DNA from: CAYHPY01 sp964358485
GTDB lineage: Bacteria; Elusimicrobiota; Elusimicrobia; UBA1565; UBA9628
Assembly: GCA_964358485.1 (NCBI GenBank)
Contig: CAYHPY010000119.1
Span: forward strand, 1 to 10,735
Length of the DNA: 10,735 nt
Direction: 5' to 3'
Position numbers and translations under genes: made by a program. A model generated the notes under the pieces. The model saw only the letters and a list, made by a program, of their open reading frames with translations, made no database searches and was not told where the DNA came from. This document shows positions 1 to 6,028 of the stretch, piece after piece. How positions within the stretch are numbered: position 1 is the stretch's first letter; every line of letters begins with the position of its first letter.

Positions 1-81
1 CACGGCAGCCACGGCTCGCACGGCAGCCACGGCAGCCACGGGTCCCACGGCTCCCACGGTTCTCATGGGAGCCATGGCAGC
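1..81 (+). repeat. Nine tandem imperfect 9-bp units encoding His-Gly-Ser
   Basis: The unit is CAYGGN plus a serine codon, repeated nine times without interruption. All differences between units are at synonymous positions or are swaps between the two serine codon families. Units 1-7 use CAC for His and units 8-9 use CAT. The array probably continues upstream of the window. Confidence 0.9.
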
Positions 82-87
82 TGGTGA
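1..87 (+). CDS. 3' end of a His-Gly-Ser repeat protein (HxsA-like tail), 5' part outside the window
   Basis: Only the last 28 codons are in the window. They read as nine consecutive His-Gly-Ser tripeptides followed by Trp and a TGA stop at 85-87. Serine is written with both codon families (AGC five times, TCC twice, TCG and TCT once each), while the amino acids never change. AGC and TCN cannot interconvert by one synonymous step, so this frame is held by selection on the protein. Known from family literature, from memory: the predicted His-Xaa-Ser system has a repeat protein HxsA with C-terminal His-Xaa-Ser triplets encoded beside radical SAM maturases HxsB and HxsC. The tail and three downstream radical SAM genes fit that pattern. 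Alternatives are a metal-binding histidine tail or a structural low-complexity tail. The N-terminal part and any leader peptide are not visible, so the family is uncertain; the reading frame is not. Confidence 0.75.
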   Translation, partial: HGSHGSHGSHGSHGSHGSHGSHGSHGSW

Positions 88-2140
88 GGCGCGCGGGGCC
101 GAGTCGGGACGCTTGGCGGCCCTGTTGGCCGATGGGCGTTTCGGGGAAGCCGCCCGCGTTCTAGGGACTCTGGCGTCGTCCGGGCACGGGGCCTCGGAAA
201 TCTCCATCTGGCTGGGGCGGATTCACGAGGGACGGGGCCGCCTGGCCGAGGCCGAGGCTTCCTTGCGCAAGGCCGTGAAATTGGACCGCCGCGCCGCCTC
301 CCCTCGGGTGGAGTTGGCGCGTCTGCTGGAGCGGCGGGGGCGGGGGAAGGAGGCGGCGGCCCTATTGGAAGAGGTTCGGGACCTGGATGGGGATTCGGCC
401 GAGTTGTGCCTTTCGCTCGGCCGGCTTTGGGAGGGATTGGGCGAGGCCGGCAAGGCCGAAAAGGAATTCTTGAAGGCCGCCGCGCTGGACCCGCGCTCAC
501 CGGTCCCTTTCATCGAACGGGGACGGGTCCTGGAAAAAGCCGGCAAGCCCGCCGAGGCCCGGGCCGCCCTGGACGAGGCCGAGCCGAGGGCCCGCGCGGA
601 GCTCGGTTCCCGCGTGGAAGGGATTCTGTCCGGGGGGGGGCGGGCCGGGGACGACGACGGGTTTTTCGCGCTGCTGAAGCACTCCCTCTGCCGGGAGGTT
701 TTTCGAAAGGAGGCCGCTTGCGGCCCGCGGGCCGCGGCCCGGGCCCGCCAGGCCCTGGGGACCAGCCTCTCCCGGCGCGAGCGGCCCCAGGCGCGGATGC
801 TCCTGTGCGAATTGCTCCTGGACCAAGGGAGGGCGGCGGAAGCCGAGGTGGAATTTGGCCGGGCGTTGGACGGCGTCGTGTCCGAGGGGGACGGGCTCGG
901 CGTGGACGCGCTCGCCGGGTTGGCGGAGGCGGGACGCGTTCGGGCGGTCCACCGCTTGCTGGATCGTCTCGCGGCGCGCGGCGGCGCGCGGGCGGCGGCG
1001 TTCAGCGCCGATTGGTCGCGCCTGATCTCGGTCCTGGTCTGCGCGGGGCTTTACCCGGAGGCCTTCGAGCTGGCGGAAATCGTCCTGTCCCGCTTTCCCG
1101 GGGCGGTCAATCCCCAATGTTTCCAATGGCCCTGGTGGAGCAAGCGCGCTCGGGGCGTGGCGGAGGAGGACTTTTGCCGCAAGGAGCTCAAGGTCCTCGA
1201 CTCGGCCCCCCGGGACCCCCGGTTCCTCCATTGGTTTTCCTACTGCCGGGCCGTGCTCCTCAACGGCCTCAATCGCCGGGCCGAAGCGCTGGCGGCCTAC
1301 GCGCCGATCCGGGCCTTGCGCTCCGGGCGCCATGCCTGGATGCATCAGCCCTTTCTCCTGATCGCGCTGATGCAGGACGATTTCCCCGGGAGCGTCGAGA
1401 TCGCCCGCCGGATCCTGGCCGAGACGCCCTCCCATTGGTGGGCGCGCTGCCGTCTGGCCGAGGCCTATCTGGCCCTGGGGCGGCGGCGGGAGGCCTTCCG
1501 GGAATTGGAACGGGCGGAACGCTCCGCCCAGGTCCGCGAGAAACGGGAAGTCCTCACCTGGCACGGGGAGGTGCTTTTGTGGCTCGGCCTCTACCGCCGG
1601 GCCCTGGGAAAATTCGAGGCGGCCCTCCGCCTGGGCGCCGAGACCTTCGTCCACGGCTGGAGGGGGGCCGCCCTGCTCAAGCTCGGCCGGAGCTCCGACG
1701 CCTTGGAGGCCCTGAACCTCGCCATCTCTTTGGACGCCAAGGATTTCGAGGCGCGTCTCTGGCGGGGAGAGGCCTTGCGGTTGCTGGGGCGCCACAAGGA
1801 CGCGCTGGCTGATTTCGACGAAGCGGTCCGCGGAGCGCCGTCTTCGGTCTGGGGCCATGCCGATCGGGGCCTGTCCCGGCTGGCCCTCGGCGACGAGGCG
1901 GGGCTGGCCGAGGATTTCGCCGCCGTGGACCCGGCCATCGCCGATTTTCTGCGCCTCAAAGCCGGAGTTCCCCGGAAGGCGAAGCTGGGGCCGCCGCAGA
2001 TGAAGGCCGTGTTGGAGAAGGGCCTGGAGCTCGGGCGCGGCGTCCGCCGTCCCGAGGATTACCTGCATTTCCTCTGGATGGGCCCGGGCGCGGCCGCGGT
2101 GGGGCGGGGCCGGGCCCCGGAGCATGGGCGGGGACGCTGA
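65..2140 (+). CDS. Large tetratricopeptide-repeat (TPR) protein
   Basis: The product is a 691-residue helical repeat protein with no visible signal peptide or membrane segment, so probably a cytoplasmic scaffold that binds partner proteins. TPR-like helix pairs with the usual small-residue and Asp-Pro positions run through about residues 15-175 and again through about 450-640. The middle (about 190-450) is more divergent, contains a tryptophan-rich patch near residues 350-400, and may hold degenerate repeats. The last 40 residues are basic and Gly/Arg-rich. The start lies inside the upstream His-Gly-Ser tail: ATG at 65 or, nine bases on, ATG at 74. Neither has a good Shine-Dalgarno, so translation is probably coupled to the upstream gene. 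TPR proteins often accompany modification enzymes as substrate carriers; this role is inferred from position only. A run of nine G at 632-640 makes the frame there worth checking. Confidence 0.88.
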   Translation: MGAMAAGEARGAESGRLAALLADGRFGEAARVLGTLASSGHGASEISIWLGRIHEGRGRLAEAEASLRKAVKLDRRAASPRVELARLLERRGRGKEAAALLEEVRDLDGDSAELCLSLGRLWEGLGEAGKAEKEFLKAAALDPRSPVPFIERGRVLEKAGKPAEARAALDEAEPRARAELGSRVEGILSGGGRAGDDDGFFALLKHSLCREVFRKEAACGPRAAARARQALGTSLSRRERPQARMLLCELLLDQGRAAEAEVEFGRALDGVVSEGDGLGVDALAGLAEAGRVRAVHRLLDRLAARGGARAAAFSADWSRLISVLVCAGLYPEAFELAEIVLSRFPGAVNPQCFQWPWWSKRARGVAEEDFCRKELKVLDSAPRDPRFLHWFSYCRAVLLNGLNRRAEALAAYAPIRALRSGRHAWMHQPFLLIALMQDDFPGSVEIARRILAETPSHWWARCRLAEAYLALGRRREAFRELERAERSAQVREKREVLTWHGEVLLWLGLYRRALGKFEAALRLGAETFVHGWRGAALLKLGRSSDALEALNLAISLDAKDFEARLWRGEALRLLGRHKDALADFDEAVRGAPSSVWGHADRGLSRLALGDEAGLAEDFAAVDPAIADFLRLKAGVPRKAKLGPPQMKAVLEKGLELGRGVRRPEDYLHFLWMGPGAAAVGRGRAPEHGRGR

Positions 2141-2143
2141 CCG

Positions 2144-2968
2144 ATGCAGAGAATCGTCGTTTTCGGCAAGGGCGGGATCGGGAAATCCACCGTGGCCTCC
2201 AATCTTAGCGCGATCTACGCCCTGGAGGGGAAAAAGGTCATCCATGTCGGCTGCGATCCCAAGCACGACTCGACGGTGGGGCTGGTGGACGGCAATCTGA
2301 TCGAGACCTTCATGGAGCGGCATGCCCGCACCTTCTCGGTTCGGGACATCCGTCTGCTCAAGGCGTCGGACCTGCTGTTTCGCGGGCGGCTGGGGATCGA
2401 CTGCGTTGAGGCCGGGGGCCCCGAGCCGGGCGTGGGCTGCGCCGGGCGGGGAATCTCCCTGATGCTCGAGGCCTTCCAGGACCTGGAAATCCTGGAGGCC
2501 GGGGGCTACGACATCTGCCTTTTCGACGTCTTGGGAGACGTCGTGTGCGGGGGATTTGCCGCGCCCCTGCGCAAAGGTTTCGCCGAGAAGGTCGTGATCG
2601 TCGTCTCCGAGGAGCTCATGGCCCTTTACGCGGCCAACAATATCGCCAAATCGGTGCGGACCTACTCCTCCAATGGGGTCTACCTGGCGGGGCTGGTGGC
2701 CAATCTCAAGGACGGGGAGGTGGACAAGGGGCGGCTGGAGCGCTTCGCCAAAGCCATCGGGACCCGGATCCTGGAGTTCGTTCCGCGGGACCCGGCGGTC
2801 CGCGAGGCGGAATTCTCCCGGAAAACGACGGCGGTCGAGCGGGCGCCGAAATCCCCCTTCACCCGGGCCGTGAAGTCCCTGTCCTGCAAGCTTCTGGCGG
2901 TCCGAAAAGAGGACTGTCCGGTCCCGACGCCCATGAACGACGCCTTGTTCTACGGGCGGGAGTGGTGA
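2144..2968 (+). CDS. NifH/BchL-type ATP-dependent Fe protein (nitrogenase-like reductase component 2)
   Basis: This 274-residue protein is the electron donor of a nitrogenase-like system. As a dimer it holds one [4Fe-4S] cluster and couples ATP hydrolysis to low-potential electron transfer to its component-1 partner. Visible are the P-loop GKGGIGKST (8-16), the switch I motif GCDPKHDST (36-44), cluster ligand Cys99 in GVGCAGRG and cluster ligand Cys135 in GDVVCGGFA. Arg102 corresponds to the arginine that is ADP-ribosylated in NifH. The segment around SEELMALYAANNI is closer to NifH than to chlorophyll-type BchL, while PKHDST is BchL-like, so it falls outside the classic groups. The start ATG follows the TPR stop by three bases, with GGGGA at 2130-2134 as a possible ribosome site. 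The C-terminal tail has Cys residues and a CPVPTP segment that I do not recognise from NifH. A paralogue begins at 10217. Confidence 0.95.
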   Translation: MQRIVVFGKGGIGKSTVASNLSAIYALEGKKVIHVGCDPKHDSTVGLVDGNLIETFMERHARTFSVRDIRLLKASDLLFRGRLGIDCVEAGGPEPGVGCAGRGISLMLEAFQDLEILEAGGYDICLFDVLGDVVCGGFAAPLRKGFAEKVVIVVSEELMALYAANNIAKSVRTYSSNGVYLAGLVANLKDGEVDKGRLERFAKAIGTRILEFVPRDPAVREAEFSRKTTAVERAPKSPFTRAVKSLSCKLLAVRKEDCPVPTPMNDALFYGREW

Positions 2969-2969
2969 G

Positions 2970-4721
2970 ATGATTTCCCTCGTCGGCAGGAAGACGGTCC
3001 GCCACGCCACGGCCGGGACTTCCTCCACGGCGGAACTGGCCCGCAGGCTGGGCCTGGGGGCGGGCGACTCCGCCTGGCGGCTTGAGGGACTGTGCTCCCT
3101 GGGGACCGAAAGCGTGCGCGTGGCCTTGGCCAAGGCGGGGGGCTTCCGGCTGGTTTTCTTCCTCCTGCCCAAGGACGCGCCGGGGGGCCGGGTCCGAGGC
3201 CAGGGGCTCTCCTTGACCCCGGACCGGGAGCCGAGCCCCGCGGTCCTGAAATTCCTGGAGGCGGCGGCGGTCCGTCTCGGGCCGCTGACCCTGGAGGACG
3301 CGCGGCGGCCCATCGATGAGGATCCCGGAAGCTTCGTTGAAAATGTCGTGCCGGGCCAAGACGGGGATTTCCTCAAGGTCCCCTGCGTCGGGCAATCCAT
3401 CGGACTGTTGGAGGCCGGCTGGCGGAACTTTTTCTGCGACCAGGATTTCGAGGTCCAGATGGGCGTGCCGGAATGCAAGCCCAACGACCGGACCTTGACC
3501 ATCGAATACGCGGATCTCGAGTGCTTCTACTCCTGGCCCAAATTCACATTTAAAAAATGGACCTTTCTGGACTATCCGGAGGAGGAGCTGGCCGCGGGCT
3601 CCGCGACGGGCGGCGGCAAGCGGATCATGGCCGAGCTCGAGGAGCGGGACATGATCCTGGGGACCGGAGAGCGAGCCGACGCATTGGTCGAGGAAGTCCG
3701 CTCCACGGCGGCCGAAGGCAAGTATCTCATCCTGACCCACCTCTGCACGCCGATCATCATGGGCGACGACCTCAACGGGCTGGCCCGCCGCTGCGAGGAG
3801 GCCGCCGGGGCGACCGCGGTGAGCTGGAGCCAGAAAGACCGCGACGAGCGGGATAATTTCGGGAATTTCTTCCGGGAGTTGTTGGCCCGGCCTGGTTTTT
3901 TCAACGCTCCTGCCGATCACGCGGCCCTCAATCTCTTTTATTTTCCGCCCCGTTACCGGGAGGGAGAATTGCTTCCCTTTCTCGGGGAGCTCGGCCTCAA
4001 GGCCAATCTTTGCGCCTTTCCCGACGTGGACTTCCCGGTCCTGGAGGGCTTGGCCCGGGCCGGAGCCAACGTTTTCTGCGAACGCTCCTCCTACCCCTCG
4101 ACCCTGAGGGAGCTTTTGGCCGGGCACCCGCGTCGCGTCGTCACCGCTCCGGCCCCTTTCGGGCTCGCGGCCACCCGCGACTGCCTTCGGGTCGTGGCCG
4201 CGGCGGGGGGCAAGGCGCTGGAATTCGAGCGCGCTTGGGCCGCCCGGCTGGAGAAAGCGGCTCCCGCCTGGGAGGCCATGAAGGCGGAGGCGGCGGGATT
4301 GCGGCTGGCCTTCGTCGTCTCGGAGGCCACCTTGCCGCGCCTGTTGGGCCTGAGATACGGCCAGGGCGCGCCGATGGTCCCGATGGCCGCCGAGATGGGC
4401 TTTGGGATCGACATTCTTTATTACGACCTCCATGGAGAGCCCCCAAACCTGCCCGAGGGTCTAAAGCAGGCCGGGGTCCGGACCTTCCGCACCCCGCGCG
4501 AACTGGAAGCGGCCCTGAGCGAGGGGGGCTTTCAGGCGGTTTACTCCGACATGTTCTTCGATTGGAGAATCTCGCGCGCGGGGAAGGCCCGGTTCTCAAG
4601 CAAGGATTTCGAGATGGGCCTGGGCGGGGCCCTGCGGACCTTGAAGCGCCTGCTCTCCGTCTGCCGCCTGCCATTTTACCGGCGCTACCGCCCCCACCTT
4701 GGGGGCGGGGGAGGCCCCTGA
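2970..4721 (+). CDS. Nitrogenase component-1-like protein (NifD/BchN superfamily), long form
   Basis: This 583-residue protein is probably one half of the catalytic component that receives electrons from the adjacent Fe protein. Residues 1 to about 130 form an N-terminal region I do not recognise. Residues 130-280 hold six cysteines (139, 156, 169, 185, 259, 275). Cys259, in the motif LCTPIIMGDDLNGL, matches the third P-cluster cysteine motif of NifD (CPVGLIGDD). CFYSWP at 185 resembles the NifD GCGxYSW motif. Cys370 in VFCERSSYP is followed by PAPFGLAATR, placed like the region around the FeMo-cofactor cysteine and the downstream PxGxxxT motif of NifD; this alignment was made by eye. The C-terminus keeps the superfamily pattern of a Gly-rich turn and a final helix. 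It begins one base after the Fe protein stop, with GGGAG at 2958-2962, and overlaps the next gene as TGATG. The substrate is unknown; it is not a normal NifD. Confidence 0.85.
   Translation: MISLVGRKTVRHATAGTSSTAELARRLGLGAGDSAWRLEGLCSLGTESVRVALAKAGGFRLVFFLLPKDAPGGRVRGQGLSLTPDREPSPAVLKFLEAAAVRLGPLTLEDARRPIDEDPGSFVENVVPGQDGDFLKVPCVGQSIGLLEAGWRNFFCDQDFEVQMGVPECKPNDRTLTIEYADLECFYSWPKFTFKKWTFLDYPEEELAAGSATGGGKRIMAELEERDMILGTGERADALVEEVRSTAAEGKYLILTHLCTPIIMGDDLNGLARRCEEAAGATAVSWSQKDRDERDNFGNFFRELLARPGFFNAPADHAALNLFYFPPRYREGELLPFLGELGLKANLCAFPDVDFPVLEGLARAGANVFCERSSYPSTLRELLAGHPRRVVTAPAPFGLAATRDCLRVVAAAGGKALEFERAWAARLEKAAPAWEAMKAEAAGLRLAFVVSEATLPRLLGLRYGQGAPMVPMAAEMGFGIDILYYDLHGEPPNLPEGLKQAGVRTFRTPRELEAALSEGGFQAVYSDMFFDWRISRAGKARFSSKDFEMGLGGALRTLKRLLSVCRLPFYRRYRPHLGGGGGP
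4688..4708 (+). promoter_or_regulatory. Perfect 9-bp G+C-only-but-one hairpin just ahead of the second component-1 gene
   Basis: CCGCCCCCA at 4688-4696 pairs with TGGGGGCGG at 4700-4708 across the loop CCT. The 3' arm touches the Shine-Dalgarno stretch at 4707-4714. No T-run follows, so it is not an intrinsic terminator. It might tune translation of the 4721 gene or protect the mRNA; this is inference from position. Confidence 0.5.
4707..4714 (+). promoter_or_regulatory. Ribosome binding site for the 4721 gene
   Basis: GGGGGAGG lies six bases before ATG 4721. It decides this start over the far upstream in-frame ATG at 4010, which would need 237 extra residues read in another frame of the preceding gene. 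Confidence 0.75.
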
Positions 4722-6025
4722 TGGACCGCCGGGAACTGGGCGTGCGCCTGAACTTCCCGTACCTTCAGGGGGCCTACCTGGCCTTCAACGCGGTGCCCGA
4801 CGCATTCTTCCTTGGCGACGGGCCGTCCTGCATCTTCGCCAAGGCTTTGCAGGTCCACGGACGGCACGACCTGTTCTCCACCCTCCTGTCCTGCGAAAGC
4901 GAGCACCGCATCCAGCACACCGGGGTCAACGTCTTCAACATCGCCGGCAACAACGAGGCCGAAATCGGGGCCGCCTTGAGAAAAATGGCCGCCTGGCCCC
5001 AGGCCGGCGCGCTGTTTTTGGGCTGCATGCCCATGTGCGCCATCGCGGGGACCGACTATGAGCGCATCCTCCGAGACGCCTTGGACGGGGAAAAACCGTC
5101 CTTCGTCCTTCCCCGCCGGTCGGCCTTCGCGGGGGATTGGCTGGACGGCTACGCCGCGGTTCTGGAGGCCTTGGCTTCGGGCATGGACTTGGCCCCGGAG
5201 GAGTCTTCCCCGGAGAGCGCGGCGCTCATCGGCTACTTCATGGACCGCAACGAGGGAGAGCATCGGGGCAATATCGCGGAATTGGAGCGGATGATGCGGG
5301 CGGTGGGGCTGGACCCCGTTTCCATCTGGCTCTCGGGCGCTTCCTACGAAAACCTGCGGGCGGTCCGCCGGGCCAAGACCATCGTCTCCCTCCCCCACGG
5401 CCGCAAGGCGGCCCGGATTCTTTCGCGCCGCTTGGGGGCGCGCTTGATCGAGGCCGAGTTGCCGTTCGGCCTCGAGGCGACCCGGCGCTTCCTGGAAAAG
5501 CTCGGGCGGGAGACCGGGCACGAGGAGAAGGCCCGGAAGTTCATCGCCTCCGAGCTCGATCGAACCGCCCCGCGGCTTCAGTGGAGCGTGCCGCATGTTT
5601 TTCTCAATCGTCGCTTCGCCTTCATTGGGGATCCGCACTACGGGACCGCTATCGCGGAGCTCCTCGAGGAATTGGGCGGGGAAATGGCCGGCCTGATCCT
5701 GATGGGCGGAGGGCATCACCCGCCGGAGGCGGCCAAGGCCGCCCTGGAGGCCCGTCCCCGGACGGCCTTCCAACCGGTGGCGGCCGAGGCCTTGAGGCTC
5801 TGGGAAGAGATGTCGGCGACGGGGGTGGACCTTCTTTTTGGAAACTCCTGGGCGTTCTCGGAACTCCGGCCCAAATCCCCGTGGCTGGAGTTCGGCTTTC
5901 CCTCGGACAACACCCATTTCCTCAATGATGAACCGTTCCTGGGATTCGCCGGGGCCTTGGCGTTTCTTTCCCGCGCCGCCAATGAGGTCACCAAGGGCTG
6001 GGCCTCGGTCCGGGCGGTTCCCTGA
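4721..6025 (+). CDS. Nitrogenase component-1-like protein (NifK/BchB superfamily), short form
   Basis: This 434-residue protein is probably the second half of the catalytic component. Near the N-terminus, YLQGAYLAF followed by DGPSC (Cys37) mirrors the NifK arrangement CxPxGA followed by HGxxGC, but the first cysteine position appears to be Asn11. GCMPMCAIAGTDYERIL (Cys101, Cys105) mirrors the third P-cluster motif SCMxxxIGDD. Cys58 is an additional candidate ligand. ELPFGLEATRRFL near residue 250 matches the superfamily motif PxGxxxTxxFL, and the C-terminus contains GFPSDNTHF and a GFAGALAFL helix as in this fold. No cofactor cysteine like Cys370 of the partner is seen at the matching place. 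The gene overlaps its partner by TGATG, which points to coupled 1:1 synthesis of a heteromer. The domain order fits the family, but the reduced cysteine set argues against dinitrogenase. The real substrate is unknown. Confidence 0.87.
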   Translation: MDRRELGVRLNFPYLQGAYLAFNAVPDAFFLGDGPSCIFAKALQVHGRHDLFSTLLSCESEHRIQHTGVNVFNIAGNNEAEIGAALRKMAAWPQAGALFLGCMPMCAIAGTDYERILRDALDGEKPSFVLPRRSAFAGDWLDGYAAVLEALASGMDLAPEESSPESAALIGYFMDRNEGEHRGNIAELERMMRAVGLDPVSIWLSGASYENLRAVRRAKTIVSLPHGRKAARILSRRLGARLIEAELPFGLEATRRFLEKLGRETGHEEKARKFIASELDRTAPRLQWSVPHVFLNRRFAFIGDPHYGTAIAELLEELGGEMAGLILMGGGHHPPEAAKAALEARPRTAFQPVAAEALRLWEEMSATGVDLLFGNSWAFSELRPKSPWLEFGFPSDNTHFLNDEPFLGFAGALAFLSRAANEVTKGWASVRAVP

Positions 6026-6028
6026 ACC

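Noticed and set aside
1..81. CRISPR array or noncoding tandem repeat
   Set aside because: The units are 9 bp with no spacers, and they vary only in ways that keep His-Gly-Ser, so this is a coding repeat.
497..3502. A 1001-codon open frame on the minus strand across the TPR, Fe protein and component-1 genes
   Set aside because: It runs opposite to three well-supported genes with clear motifs, has no recognisable domain, and long empty antisense frames are expected in G+C-rich coding DNA. The same applies to the minus-strand frames at 2859-4433, 4685-6076, 6152-8014 and 9258-10127.
4688..4708. Intrinsic transcription terminator
   Set aside because: There is no T-run after the stem, and the operon continues with an overlapping gene.
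4010..4720. Extension of the short component-1 protein to an ATG at 4010
   Set aside because: This would read 711 bases inside the preceding gene in another frame, giving an Arg/Gly/Pro-rich sequence without family similarity. ATG 4721 has a good ribosome site and begins the conserved domain.
2144..6025. A genuine nitrogen-fixing nifHDK operon
   Set aside because: The component-1 proteins lack the full P-cluster cysteine set and have unusual lengths, and no nif assembly genes are present in the window.
2144..6025. Dark-operative protochlorophyllide reductase (bchL/N/B)
   Set aside because: The Fe protein shares PKHDST with BchL, but its ALYAANNI region is NifH-like. The subunit lengths and cysteine positions do not match BchN or BchB, and no pigment genes are adjacent.
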